Below, in pieces: positions 7,435-16,299 of a stretch of 30,878 nt of DNA. Made by a program: the position numbers and the translations under genes. Location of the stretch: the NCBI GenBank assembly GCA_003021755.1, contig PXQZ01000047.1:1-30878 (forward strand), read 5' to 3'. This stretch comes from Halobacteriales archaeon QH_8_67_36 (GTDB lineage Archaea; Halobacteriota; Halobacteria; Halobacteriales; Haloarculaceae). Every line of letters starts with the position of its first letter. Within the stretch, counting starts at the first letter, position 1. The notes under the pieces are model-generated. The model was not told where the DNA came from. It saw only the letters and a program-made list of their open reading frames with translations, and ran no database searches.

Positions 7435-7891
7435 GCCGGTATCTCCGTGCGGTGCCGGATAACAGTTCCCAGTCCGGGGCGTGCGAAGACGATGACGCCG
7501 GCAGCGACCACCGACGGCGGGCTGGCGACGAACACCGTTATCGCCGCGGTCAGCCCGGTTTCCGTGCTGCCGAGCCCGCCGGCGTTGCCCGTCGGAAGCA
7601 CCTGTTTGCCGAAGGTGCCCGAGAGGTAACCAGGCTGGATGCGGTGTCCGGGGAGCGAGCCGTCGACGCCCTCCGGAACCGTCGTGGTGGTCAGGCTCCG
7701 GCACGGCCATGCGAGCAGGGGAGGGCGGCCGCGAGCGCCACGAGTAGCGGGTCAGCTTCGGAGCGGGCACCCGGAATCGCGGTCACGTCGAGCGACGGGA
7801 ACAGGCCGCCCAGCAGGACGACTGCGGGTCCGACCCCGACCACCAGTCGGCCCGTTCGTCCGAAACCGTGGTCAGCCTCCGTTCCCGTCTC
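7431..7891 (-). pseudogene. Membrane protein gene with a frameshift, upstream of the DMT transporter
   Basis: Reading the minus strand, one frame gives ETGTEADHGFGRTGRL, VVGVGPAVVLLGGLFPSLDV and DPLLVALAAALP, then breaks near 7705-7730. The next frame continues LTTTTVPEGVDGSLPGHRIQ, GYLSGTFGKQVLPTGNAGGL and LTAAITVFVASPPSVVAAGV, and stops with TGA at 7431-7433 inside the ATGA overlap with the transporter start. The rebuilt protein has about 150 residues with at least two membrane segments around a polar middle. I do not recognise the family. No good start codon is visible in the first frame before the surE stop, so the N terminus may also be damaged. A single-base change or a sequencing error would explain the break. 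Confidence 0.6.
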
Positions 7892-7902
7892 ACCGAACCG
7901 TC

Positions 7903-8694
7903 TCAGTCCAGTGGGTCGTAACGCTCGGCCAGCGCGTCGAGTGCGTCGTGGTGTTCGGTCGTGTGGGGCGCCGTCAGCGGCGAGACGCTGACGGCCCCGT
8001 CGACGACGGCCCGGCGGTCGGTCCCCTCCGGGTCCGGCACGTCGCCGTCGGCCATCTGCTCCCAGATACGGTCGTGCAGCGTCACGGCGTCCCCGTTGCG
8101 CTCGGCCGTCATCTCGTACTCCAGGGAGGGACGCGTGACTTTCAGCGGGGCCGGGTCGTCGTCGGCGGCCGGTGCGTTGATGTTGAGGTAGTCACACTGG
8201 TCGAAGACGCCGGCCTCGATGCCGTGTTCGGCCAGATACGTCGTGGTCCGGACCGCCTCGTCATAGCGCAGGTCGGCGTCGTCTATCTCGGTGAAGTCCG
8301 TGTACTCGCGCACGGGGACGTACATGGAGACAGCTATGGCCGGCACGTCGAAGAACGTCGCCTCGACGGCGGCGCTCACCGTTCCGGAGCGACCCAGCAC
8401 GTACGCCCCGAGGTTCGCCCCGCGGTTACAGCCGGACACCACGAGGTCCGTCTCCGGGACGAGTGACTCCAGACCGGCGACCACGCAGTCGGCGGGCGTC
8501 CCATCGACCACGAAGCCCATCTCGTGGCCCCACACGTCGACCTCGTGGGAGAGCTTCCGCCCGACGGCGCTCTGGTCGGTCGCCGGCGCGACGGTCACCA
8601 CGTCACCGACCGCCGAGAGCCCGTCGTACAGCGCCCGGAGTCCCGCGGCCTCGATACCGTCGTCGTTCGTCAGCAGGATCGTCGGCGCGTCCAT
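7903..8694 (-). CDS. surE: 5'/3'-nucleotidase SurE
   Basis: The product is 263 residues. It begins MDAPTILLTNDDGIEAAGL, the SurE signature, with metal ligands Asp11, Asp12 and Ser42 (DQSAVGRK) and the fourth ligand, Asn, in SGCNRGANLG. VVDGTPADCVVAGL and ISVSMY-like stretches complete the core. SurE removes phosphate from nucleoside 5'- and 3'-monophosphates in the cytoplasm, balancing nucleotide pools. A TATA-like box at 8717-8725 suggests a leaderless transcript from ATG 8694. The broken membrane gene lies directly downstream on the same strand. Confidence 0.93.
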   Translation of the reverse strand: MDAPTILLTNDDGIEAAGLRALYDGLSAVGDVVTVAPATDQSAVGRKLSHEVDVWGHEMGFVVDGTPADCVVAGLESLVPETDLVVSGCNRGANLGAYVLGRSGTVSAAVEATFFDVPAIAVSMYVPVREYTDFTEIDDADLRYDEAVRTTTYLAEHGIEAGVFDQCDYLNINAPAADDDPAPLKVTRPSLEYEMTAERNGDAVTLHDRIWEQMADGDVPDPEGTDRRAVVDGAVSVSPLTAPHTTEHHDALDALAERYDPLD

Positions 8695-8716
8695 ACGCCG
8701 TCTGTGCCCCTCGGTG

Positions 8717-8725
8717 AGAAAAAGG
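8717..8725 (-). promoter_or_regulatory. TATA-like box of surE
   Basis: CTTTTTCTC on the minus strand, about 25 bases upstream of ATG 8694. Confidence 0.45.
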
Positions 8726-8786
8726 CACTGCCTGGGAACGGTGCTATCCTCGGTGGCAGTACCGGGTTCGGTCAGGCGATAGTCGG

Positions 8787-9257
8787 TTATATGACGAACA
8801 CGGCACCGGTCGGGTCGTTGGCTTCGACCCGGACGGTTCCGCCGTAGTGGTCGACCACCGTCTCGACGAAGAACAGACCGAAGCCACTGCCCGTCGTGGA
8901 CGTGGCGCGGTCGAATATGTCGTCTCTGATATCTCCGGGGCCGGTGTCGGCGATACGAAGCTGCATCGACCGTTCTCGGTCAGGCCGCTGTCGCGCCGCT
9001 ACCGCTGATTGGACGGTGGTGATTGTGACCTCGACACGGCTTGTCGGGATGGTACTACCGCGCCCGATTGACTCACCGTCCACGATAGGAGTAGCGTATA
9101 AATCGACCGCGGCAGAATTTGGTGTTTGGGCTCTTTCGAGCGGGAACGGTTCGAATAGTTCGGAGTTCGATGATACTGGTATCGACCAGCGTCGTATGGG
9201 CCAGCTCCTTGAAGACGTTTGGCCAGATTTTCGGCGCACAATAATACGATATCTCAT
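8787..9257 (-). pseudogene. Histidine kinase C-terminal remnant (HATPase domain)
   Basis: The part I recognise is 8787-9038. It reads RVEVTITTVQSA, then SMQLRIADTGPGDIRDDIFD (G1 box, DTGPG), ATSTTGSGFGLFFVETVV (G2 box, GSGFGL) and DHYGGTVRVEANDPTGAVFV before TAA. This is the ATP-binding end of a sensor histidine kinase. Between the G1 box and FDR about five residues usual in the family are missing, and the protein stops a few residues short. The 9039-9257 part of the frame has no kinase features: no N-box, no phosphoacceptor histidine and no sensor. A response-regulator remnant lies at 22610-22842, but nothing links the two. Confidence 0.7.
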
Positions 9258-9313
9258 TCTGGGGTGGCGAACCTATTACACTCGTCAATATATAATCTGT
9301 AGTTGGACAATCG

Positions 9314-9319
9314 TTATAT
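9314..9319 (+). promoter_or_regulatory. TATA-like box of the NCS2 permease gene
   Basis: TTATAT lies 26 bases before ATG 9342 in an unusually AT-rich stretch (about 9240-9340). This fits a leaderless transcript and the start of a four-gene unit. Confidence 0.6.
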
Positions 9320-9341
9320 GTTAGAGTGGGAACCGTGAGAT

Positions 9342-10751
9342 ATGGCATCTAACCGGAACGACGAAACGAGCAGTAGCGAGATAGTGTATGGTCTCGACGA
9401 CCGACCCCCGCTTCGCGAGGCGATTCCGATGGGGACCCAGCACGTAATGTTCATGATCGTCATCAACCTGTCGCTGGCGATAGTCATCGCCGGGGGAGTC
9501 GGGCTCACTGCCGGCGCAGGACAGGCCTACGTGATCCAGATGGCGCTGCTGGTCGCCGGCATCGGGACTCTGGTCCAGTGTTACCCGTTCGGAGAGAAAC
9601 TGGGCTTTCCGGTCGGGGCCAAACTCCCGATAGTTATGGGAACGAGCGCATCGTTCATCACGCCCCTGATACTCATCGCGGACAGCTTCGGCCTGGCCGC
9701 GATGTTCACCGCGATAATCTTCGCAGCGCCAGTCGAAATCGTGGTCGGCTATCACTTCGATAAGTTCAGAAAAGTGTTCCCGCCGCTGCTCGGTGGTATC
9801 GTCGTCACGCTCATCGGTCTCTCGCTCGCGCCTGTGGCGATAGACTACTTCGCGGGAGCCGCGGGTGGCCCCGGCTCAGCGGGCTACGGCAGTCTCACGA
9901 ACCTCGGACTCGGGACGCTCGTGCTCGTCGTCGCTGTGTTTTTCAACCAGTTCTTCGACGGCGCAATGCGGGCCGCGAGCATCCTCATCGGCCTTGCCGT
10001 CGGGTACGTGGCAGCGATTCCGCTCGGGCTCGTCGAGTTCGCGCCGGTGTACGAGGCCGGATGGGTCGCCCTCCCCTCTATCATGCCCTACGGGTTCGAC
10101 GTCAACCCGACCGCAATCCTGACGCTCGTGTTCATTTACATCATCGTCGCTGTCGAAACGATCGGTGACGTGAACGGAATCACGCAGGCCGCCGATCGGA
10201 ACCCGACCGACCAGGAGGTCAAAGGCGGGCTCATCGCCGATGGCGTCCTGAGCGCGCTCGCCGGACTCGTCGGCATGTTCCCGAACACGTCGTTCTCCGG
10301 GAACGTGGGGATGGTGAGCTACACCGGCGTCTTGAGCCGTTTCGTCGTCGGTATCGGTGGTGTCATCCTCGTCGTGATGGGGCTGAGCCCGAAAGTCGGT
10401 GCCGTATTCAGCATCACCCCGACTCCGGTCCTCGGCGGTGCGACCATCGTGCTGTTCGGGATGATTCTCGCCCTCGGAATCCGTATCATCGTCGAAAACG
10501 TCGAACTGGATCTCAGAAACATGATCGTTGTCGGCACGTCGCTGTTGGTCGGACTCGGCGTCGAGATTCGCCCGGAAGTCATCGGGCAACTGCCGGGAGA
10601 CGTCCAGGTCATTTTCGGGTCGGCGCTGGCCGCCGGGACCGCGACGGCGCTGGTCCTGAACATCGCCCTCCCCGAAGAACCGCCGTTCAGCCTGGGTGAG
10701 ATGTTCTCCGATGCGGAACCGACTGCCGAGACCGCGGAGGCCGATGACTGA
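9342..10751 (+). CDS. NCS2-family nucleobase (xanthine/uracil-type) permease
   Basis: The product is 469 residues with about 12-14 hydrophobic segments. Family marks are GTQHVMFMIVINLSLAIVIA near the start, VETIGDVNGIT in the middle, and PNTSFSGNVGMVSYTGVLSR, the equivalent of the substrate-binding stretch that in xanthine permeases reads QNxG. VETIGD favours the purine (xanthine/urate) branch over uracil, but the GNVGM reading is not a textbook match. It imports a nucleobase or similar ring compound by ion symport. The gene heads a cluster with two amidases of allophanate hydrolase type (90 bases to the next start), which suggests nitrogen scavenging from the imported compound (inference). 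Confidence 0.87.
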   Translation: MASNRNDETSSSEIVYGLDDRPPLREAIPMGTQHVMFMIVINLSLAIVIAGGVGLTAGAGQAYVIQMALLVAGIGTLVQCYPFGEKLGFPVGAKLPIVMGTSASFITPLILIADSFGLAAMFTAIIFAAPVEIVVGYHFDKFRKVFPPLLGGIVVTLIGLSLAPVAIDYFAGAAGGPGSAGYGSLTNLGLGTLVLVVAVFFNQFFDGAMRAASILIGLAVGYVAAIPLGLVEFAPVYEAGWVALPSIMPYGFDVNPTAILTLVFIYIIVAVETIGDVNGITQAADRNPTDQEVKGGLIADGVLSALAGLVGMFPNTSFSGNVGMVSYTGVLSRFVVGIGGVILVVMGLSPKVGAVFSITPTPVLGGATIVLFGMILALGIRIIVENVELDLRNMIVVGTSLLVGLGVEIRPEVIGQLPGDVQVIFGSALAAGTATALVLNIALPEEPPFSLGEMFSDAEPTAETAEADD

Positions 10752-10841
10752 CCGCCAGCCGCCACAGCATATCGGTCACCGTCCGCTCACGCCGACTGCT
10801 CCGTCGCTGGCACTCGCCCGGGACCCACGGGACGCCCGTCT

Positions 10842-12203
10842 ATGACGACGGACGCACTCGATTGCTCCGTGACGGAACTGCTAGAGCGGTACCGGGATGG
10901 GACTACGACGCCCGAAGCGGTCATCCAGCAGGTGTACTATCGGTTAGCAACAGACGATAGCAACGCCTGGATTACGGTTCGGGACAAGGCCGCCGTCATG
11001 GCCGACGTCGACAGCGTGATGTCCGAACCGATGGAGGACAAGCCGCTGTACGGGGTCCCTTTCGCCGTCAAGGACAACATTGACTACCACGGGTTACCGA
11101 CGAGCGCCGGCTGCCCGGCGTACACGTACACGCCGGAAGCGAGCGCCCCGGTCGTCGAGAAACTCGTCGACGCCGGCGCCTTGCTGATCGGGAAGACGAA
11201 CATGGACCAGTTTGCGACCGGGCTCGTCGGAACGCGAAGCCCCTACGGGGTCTGTGAAAACGTGTTCAACTCGGACTACATCTCGGGCGGCTCGTCGAGC
11301 GGGTCCGCCGTCGCGGTCGCCCGCGGCCACGTCCCGTTTGCTCTCGGCACGGACACCGCCGGTTCCGGTCGCGTTCCCGCGGCGTTGAACGGGCTAGTCG
11401 GACTGAAACCGACTCGCGGCGTCCTCAGCAATAGTGGCGTCGTCCCGGGCTGTACCAGTCTCTCGTGTATCGCGGTCCTGGCCCGCAGGCTGGAAGACGC
11501 GATCCTCGTCGAGGAGGTGGGCGCGGGGTACGATCCGACGGATCAGTACTCTCGGCCATCGGCGGGACTGTTCGACTCGACACAGCCGAAGCTCGAATCG
11601 GTCGTCGTCGGAGTCCCGACTGCTGGGGACCTGACGTTCTACGGGAACGACGAGGCGCGGAAGCAATTCGAGGCCGTGGTCTCCGGGCTCGAAGACTCGT
11701 TTGGCTCCGTCAGGCGAATCGACTTCTCCATCTTCGAGGAGGCTTCGGACCTGCTGTACAACGGTCCGTGGGTCGCAGAGCGACTGACCACCGTCGGCTC
11801 GTTCATCAAAGAGCACCCCGACGACATCGACCTCACCGTCAGGGGGATCATCCGGGATGGGGAGATGTATTCGGCCTCGGACGTCTTCGACGCCTTCCAC
11901 CGTCTCGAACGTCTCAGGAAAGACGCGGCCGACGTGTTCGAATCGATCGACGCGCTTCTCGTCCCGACAGTCGGGACGATATACACCATCGAGGGTGAGC
12001 AGCTACACCCGCTCGAAATCAACAGTGAGATCGGCTACTACACGAACTTCGTCAACCTCCTCGACCTGTCAGCCGTCTCGGTTCCGACCGGCGCTTACGC
12101 CGCCGGGCCGACGTTCAGCGTCAGTGTCATCGGTGAGGCGTTCGACGACGTCCGAATCGCGCCCATAGCCGAGGAGCTCCACGAGCGAGAGGTGAGCGCG
12201 TGA
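10842..12203 (+). CDS. Allophanate-hydrolase-like amidase, paralogue 1
   Basis: The product is 453 residues of the amidase-signature family. The Ser-cisSer-Lys triad is visible as Lys77 (GVPFAVKDNID), Ser151 (GGSSSGSA) and Ser175 (GTDTAGSGR). The spacings of 74 and 24 residues equal those I recall for AtzF (Lys91, Ser165, Ser189). LIGKTNMDQFATGLVGTRSP and GSGRVPAALNGLVGLKPTRG match the allophanate hydrolase branch rather than GatA. Classical allophanate hydrolases are about 600 residues with a second C-terminal domain; this one has only the amidase part. No urea carboxylase gene is present. It would hydrolyse an allophanate- or ureide-like amide, releasing ammonia. It is followed by a closely similar paralogue. 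Confidence 0.82.
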   Translation: MTTDALDCSVTELLERYRDGTTTPEAVIQQVYYRLATDDSNAWITVRDKAAVMADVDSVMSEPMEDKPLYGVPFAVKDNIDYHGLPTSAGCPAYTYTPEASAPVVEKLVDAGALLIGKTNMDQFATGLVGTRSPYGVCENVFNSDYISGGSSSGSAVAVARGHVPFALGTDTAGSGRVPAALNGLVGLKPTRGVLSNSGVVPGCTSLSCIAVLARRLEDAILVEEVGAGYDPTDQYSRPSAGLFDSTQPKLESVVVGVPTAGDLTFYGNDEARKQFEAVVSGLEDSFGSVRRIDFSIFEEASDLLYNGPWVAERLTTVGSFIKEHPDDIDLTVRGIIRDGEMYSASDVFDAFHRLERLRKDAADVFESIDALLVPTVGTIYTIEGEQLHPLEINSEIGYYTNFVNLLDLSAVSVPTGAYAAGPTFSVSVIGEAFDDVRIAPIAEELHEREVSA

Positions 12204-12297
12204 GTCCTGCACGGTCCCGTTTTGTCACCGAACGCCGGCGGCCAGGCACCGCTCGGAGCCCGTCGTCACGAACCACTACTGCCGACCAGTTGACTCA

Positions 12298-13647
12298 ATG
12301 CAAATCCACGACCTGTTGACACAGTACCGAACCGGACGGCAAACGCCCGAGGAGACCGTCGAAGCGGCTTACGACAGAATCCACTCTGCCGACACGAACG
12401 CCTGGATAACGCTCCGGCCGAAAGCCGCGGTGATGGACGATGTGGATTCGCTCGGGGCGCAGGCCGAACACCCGTTGTACGGCGTGCCGTTCGCCGTGAA
12501 AGACAACATCGACTTCGCTGGGGTGCCGACCACGGCCGGCTGTCCTGGCTACAGTTACGACCCCTCTACGAGCGCGACTGTGGTCTCGAAACTCGTCGAT
12601 GCAGGGGCTTTGCTGATCGGGAAGACGAATATGGACCAGTTCGCCTCGGGGCTAGTTGGGACGCGGAGCCCCTACGGAGCGTGCCGGAACGTCCACAACG
12701 GCGACTACATCAGCGGTGGTTCCAGTTCGGGGTCAGCGGTCGCGGTCGCCAGAAACCACGTTGCCTTCGCCCTTGGCACGGACACCGCCGGCTCCGGCCG
12801 CGTTCCCGCGGCGTTGAACGGACTGGTCGGACTGAAACCGTCCCGCGGAGCCCTGAGCACTGCCGGCGTCGTTCCAGCCTGCCGGAGTCTCGACTGCATC
12901 TCGGTGTTCACACACTCCTGTAAGGAGGCGGCACTGGTCACGGAGGTCGCCTCGGGCTACGACCCGGACGACCCGTACTCCCGTCCGGACCGCACCCTCG
13001 ACCGGAGTGGCGACGGACGGCGGTCGCCGGAACTCGGATCGCTCACCGTCGGCAAACCTGACGCTGACGGGCTCGAATTCTTCGGTGACGCCGAAGCCAA
13101 GGCGCTCTTTTCGGCCGCAGTCGACGCCGTCGGGTCGCGCTTCGGGGTCGTCAGTCCGGTCGATTTCGAGCTGTTCGACGAAACCGCATCACTACTGTAC
13201 GACGGTCCGTGGGTGGCGGAACGGCTGTCGGCGATTCGGGAGTTCGTCCACGAGAACGGCGAGGAAGTACATCCGGTTGTCCGCGAGATACTCTCCCGTG
13301 GCGAGCACTACTCCGCCGTGGAGACGTTCGAAGCACTCCACGAACTGGCACGGCTGAAACGGCGCTGTGAGCGGCTCTTCGGCGACGATGGCATCGACGT
13401 CATGGTCACGCCCACCGTCGGAACGGCGTACACCCGAGCCGAGATTCACGACCGGCCCATCGAGCGGAACTCCCGGCTCGGATACTACACCGATTACGTG
13501 AACCTCCTCGACCTCTCGGCTATCTCGGTTCCGGCTGGCCAGTTCGCTGACGGGCCGCGGTTCGGACTGACAGTGCTAGGGGAAGCCGGTGAGGACCGCC
13601 GGATAGTCGCCGTCGGTCGCGAGATTCGGGCAGCACTCGACAGGTGA
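12298..13647 (+). CDS. Allophanate-hydrolase-like amidase, paralogue 2
   Basis: The product is 449 residues, clearly a tandem relative of the gene before it (94 bases apart). The triad is Lys68 (GVPFAVKDNID), Ser142 (GGSSSGSA) and Ser166 (GTDTAGSGR), all intact. KPSRGALSTAGVVPACRSLD and DPDDPYSRPDRTL are closer to AtzF-type allophanate hydrolase than the same parts of paralogue 1 (SNSGVVPGCTSLSC). The C-terminal half ends GYYTDYVNLLDLSAISVPAG, shared by both. Like its neighbour it lacks the extra C-terminal domain. The two may be a heteromer or may act on successive or different substrates. The following membrane gene starts 4 bases after its stop. Confidence 0.83.
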   Translation: MQIHDLLTQYRTGRQTPEETVEAAYDRIHSADTNAWITLRPKAAVMDDVDSLGAQAEHPLYGVPFAVKDNIDFAGVPTTAGCPGYSYDPSTSATVVSKLVDAGALLIGKTNMDQFASGLVGTRSPYGACRNVHNGDYISGGSSSGSAVAVARNHVAFALGTDTAGSGRVPAALNGLVGLKPSRGALSTAGVVPACRSLDCISVFTHSCKEAALVTEVASGYDPDDPYSRPDRTLDRSGDGRRSPELGSLTVGKPDADGLEFFGDAEAKALFSAAVDAVGSRFGVVSPVDFELFDETASLLYDGPWVAERLSAIREFVHENGEEVHPVVREILSRGEHYSAVETFEALHELARLKRRCERLFGDDGIDVMVTPTVGTAYTRAEIHDRPIERNSRLGYYTDYVNLLDLSAISVPAGQFADGPRFGLTVLGEAGEDRRIVAVGREIRAALDR

Positions 13648-13651
13648 CAGC

Positions 13652-14056
13652 ATGGCTCACCGCGTTCGCAGGACGACCTACGTCCATCTGTTTGCACTCG
13701 GCGCTGTCGGGACCTCGATTCTGCTCGGGGGAGTATTTCGTCACGATACAGGTGTAGCCGTGGCGATCGGTGTCGTCGTGTTGCTCGACGCGCGCTCCTT
13801 GCCCGCCGTGGCTGAACCCGAACGCATCGAGCTCGTCATCGGCAGTATCGGCTCTGGCGGGATGCGCCAGGGGCAGTTCATCAAAACGTGTTTCACAGCG
13901 GCACTCATCGCATCCGGCTGTATCCAACATCTGCTGGGTTCTCGTTCCGGCGTTCCAACGGTGCTACTGGGCGCCGCGTTCGCACTGTCGGCTATCGCCA
14001 ACGAGTTCGAAATCAGGGCGTTACGGCAGCGAGCCAACGCGTCCCGGTCGTCGTGA
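13652..14056 (+). CDS. Four-helix membrane protein of unknown function
   Basis: The product is 134 residues from ATG 13652 (MAHRVRRTTYVHL), 4 bases after the amidase stop, so probably co-transcribed. Four hydrophobic segments can be seen: VHLFALGAVGTSILLGGVF, TGVAVAIGVVVLLD, CFTAALIASGCIQHLLG and TVLLGAAFALSAIANEF. A polar loop with IGSIGSGGMRQGQ lies between the second and third. No catalytic motif is recognised. Its place as last gene of the permease-amidase cluster suggests a role in uptake or regulation of the same pathway (inference only). Confidence 0.65.
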   Translation: MAHRVRRTTYVHLFALGAVGTSILLGGVFRHDTGVAVAIGVVVLLDARSLPAVAEPERIELVIGSIGSGGMRQGQFIKTCFTAALIASGCIQHLLGSRSGVPTVLLGAAFALSAIANEFEIRALRQRANASRSS

Positions 14057-14105
14057 GTTCCGAGCACTGCACACTCCGTCTTCGCAGCCGGCACGCAGCC
14101 CGTTC

Positions 14106-15527
14106 TCACCGCGCCCTGTCGACCGTCGTCTCGCCGTCGACGACGACGTTGTACGCCTCCTCGTCGTCGTTCCAGAGGACGAGGGCGTTCTGAATCGAGA
14201 GGAGGTCGCCGTACGCCGCGGTCCCGAGGTCCTCGTTCAGCATGGCGGGGTCCGTGCGGACGGCAAAGTGGTCGACCGTCTGGCTCCCGTCGCCCAGCAG
14301 GTAGAGCGGGTTCGACCCCTCCTCGGAGAGGTCGTGGCTGAGTTTGACGGCCAGCAGGTTCACCCGGTCGGTGACGTAGCTCTCGGCGTCGGCCATGGGC
14401 GCGTGGGTGGCACGGTCCGGGGTGATGTCGATGGCGCGCCCGCCGTCCGTGCGGAGGACGCTGTAGGCGTACTGCACGTCGACGTTGACGAACTCGCGGG
14501 TGCCGCCGGCGGGGTCGTCGAGGCGTTTCTGCATCGCCGGCACCGCGATGTCGGGTCGCCTGTCGAAGGACCACGACTCGCTCTCGGGTGACTGGTGGGG
14601 CCAGAGCCGAACGGTGGGCGCGTACACCGTCGCCGGACCGTCGTCGGCGACGGCGCGCTCGATTCGGCGCAGGCCGGTCGCGGTGTTGCGGTCTGCCGGC
14701 TCCATAGCGAGGACGGTCCCGTCGTCGGCAAGCCCGTCGAGATACCGTTCGAGGACGGCCGCGGGCTCGTCGAGTTCGTTCAGGACGTTGCCGAAGACGA
14801 CGAGGTCGAACGGACCGCCGGAGTCGACCTCGCCGTCGAGGTCGAACGCCTCCGCCGTCTCCCGGTGGACGGTCACGTCACGGCTCCCCTCGGCGGGGCC
14901 GAGGACGGCTTCGAGCACGTCGGCGGCCGCGCTCGGCTCGACGGCGTGGTAGTCGAGCAGGCCGCCGGCGTCGGCGACCAGGTCGGACAGCGCCAGCGCG
15001 GGGCCGCCGACGCCCGCGCCCACGTCGAGGACCCGTAGCTGCGACGGGAGCAGGCCGTCGGCCGCGAGGTCGCCCAACAGGTAGGCCGCGACGGCGTAGT
15101 AGTCGGGCAGGTGGTAGATCGCATATCCATGAGCGCTCAGTTCGTCGTAGGCCACGTCGTCCTGCCGGAGATACCGCTCCTTTGTGTCCCGGACCCGTTC
15201 GCGGAGGCGGTCGCCGCTCTCGCCCTCAGCCCAGTCCTCGCCGTATGCGTCCGTGAGCAGGGCCAGAACGCGCTGTTCGTGTTCGAACGGGAGGCGCTCG
15301 ACGCCGTGGACCGACGCCGATAGCGGCCCCTCGGGCGCCGGGACGAACGCCCCGTCGTCCCGTTCGACCAGCGCAAGGTCGACGGCCTCTTCGCGGAGGA
15401 CCTGCCGGACGACGGCGGGGTGTGGCTGGCTCTCGACGTACTCGCATATCTCCTCGGGGTCGAGCGGACGGACCGAGCGGAGATACCGGGCGTTCTCGCG
15501 TATCTGCCGGCGTGTTTCGGGGTTCAT
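14106..15527 (-). CDS. SAM-dependent methyltransferase, Rsm22-like
   Basis: The product is 473 residues. A class I methyltransferase core starts at about residue 165 with LRVLDVGAGVGGPALALSDL (SAM-binding motif I), followed by YHAVEPS and FDLVVFGNVLNEL (motif IV region). N-terminal and C-terminal extensions are acidic; the N-terminal part resembles a helical domain (MNPETRRQIRENARYLRSVR). NVLNELDEP and the layout recall the Rsm22 group linked to small ribosomal subunits, but a ribosomal role is inferred only. The start overlaps the prephenate dehydrogenase stop by four bases (ATGA), so the two genes are translated together. Confidence 0.75.
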   Translation of the reverse strand: MNPETRRQIRENARYLRSVRPLDPEEICEYVESQPHPAVVRQVLREEAVDLALVERDDGAFVPAPEGPLSASVHGVERLPFEHEQRVLALLTDAYGEDWAEGESGDRLRERVRDTKERYLRQDDVAYDELSAHGYAIYHLPDYYAVAAYLLGDLAADGLLPSQLRVLDVGAGVGGPALALSDLVADAGGLLDYHAVEPSAAADVLEAVLGPAEGSRDVTVHRETAEAFDLDGEVDSGGPFDLVVFGNVLNELDEPAAVLERYLDGLADDGTVLAMEPADRNTATGLRRIERAVADDGPATVYAPTVRLWPHQSPESESWSFDRRPDIAVPAMQKRLDDPAGGTREFVNVDVQYAYSVLRTDGGRAIDITPDRATHAPMADAESYVTDRVNLLAVKLSHDLSEEGSNPLYLLGDGSQTVDHFAVRTDPAMLNEDLGTAAYGDLLSIQNALVLWNDDEEAYNVVVDGETTVDRAR

Positions 15528-16258
15528 TGGAGGTCGTCGTACAGTTCGACGAAGGCGTCGTGGTCGGCGTCTGCAATAGTGCGGGCCGCGTCAGCGACGG
15601 CGTCGGCGCCGTCGAAGGCCGCTTGAACGTCGGCGTAGACGTGGGCCTCGCCGCCCAGCACCCGGTCGACGAGCGACCGGAGGCCGGCCGAGACGGGCGT
15701 GTGGAACCGTTCCGGGATGTCTTCGGCCGCCATCGCGTAGGCGAGCACCGCGGCGTGGGCCGCGGCCTGGACCGACTCCATGGCGGAGTCGTGTTCGACC
15801 GATGTCGTCTCGAAGGGGTCGTTGCCGGCGGCGGCCAGCGCCTCGACGACGCGGTCCACGGTGTCGCCGCCGGCCGCGGTGACGACGGCGATGCTGCCCG
15901 GCGCGTTCGCGGGGGCAAAGAGCGGGTGGAGGCTCGCGCGCTGGCGGTTCGGTGCCGTCTCGGCCATCGCCGCGAGCGGGTCGGTCATGCTCCCGGTCAC
16001 GTCCACTACCGCCTCGGTGGCGAGCGGCCCGTACTCCTCGATGGCGACGTGGGCGACAGGCATCGGCACGGCGACACAGACCAGGTCGAAGCGCCCCTCG
16101 GTGTCGGTTGCGACGGCTCGTCCCCCGACGGCGTCGGCGGCCCGCAGTGCGGCGTCGCTGTCGGTGTCGACGAAGGCGACTGCGGCGTCGGCCTGCTCGC
16201 GGAGCGTCCGGGCGACCCACCGCCCCATCGACCCGGCACCGACGACGAGGACGTTCAT
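15524..16258 (-). CDS. tyrA: Prephenate dehydrogenase
   Basis: The product is 244 residues with an N-terminal NAD(P)-binding fold (MNVLVVGAGSMGRWVARTL, glycines at 7-12), a conserved VVDVTGSMTDPL stretch and SLHPLFAP, equivalent to the HPxFGP signature of TyrA. A helical C-terminal domain follows. It converts prephenate to 4-hydroxyphenylpyruvate for tyrosine synthesis. It is about 30 residues shorter than many bacterial versions, usual for archaeal ones. The gene heads a two-gene unit with the methyltransferase. Copy 2 of the palindromic element lies in its upstream region, starting 49 bases before the ATG, and may have replaced or altered its promoter. Confidence 0.85.
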   Translation of the reverse strand: MNVLVVGAGSMGRWVARTLREQADAAVAFVDTDSDAALRAADAVGGRAVATDTEGRFDLVCVAVPMPVAHVAIEEYGPLATEAVVDVTGSMTDPLAAMAETAPNRQRASLHPLFAPANAPGSIAVVTAAGGDTVDRVVEALAAAGNDPFETTSVEHDSAMESVQAAAHAAVLAYAMAAEDIPERFHTPVSAGLRSLVDRVLGGEAHVYADVQAAFDGADAVADAARTIADADHDAFVELYDDLQ

Positions 16259-16299
16259 GAATCGAGCGTAGCCCGCCGCCTCTCAAAAGCGGTTCGGTC

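Noticed and set aside
9073..9348. Minus-strand frame spanning the permease promoter
   Set aside because: Open because of AT-rich promoter sequence; no domain, and it covers the TATA-like box of the permease.
10842..13647. Interpretation of the amidase pair as GatA or as a full urea amidolyase system
   Set aside because: Triad spacing and GTRSPYG/GSGRVPAALNGLVGLKP favour the allophanate hydrolase branch over GatA, and no carboxylase domain or gene is present.
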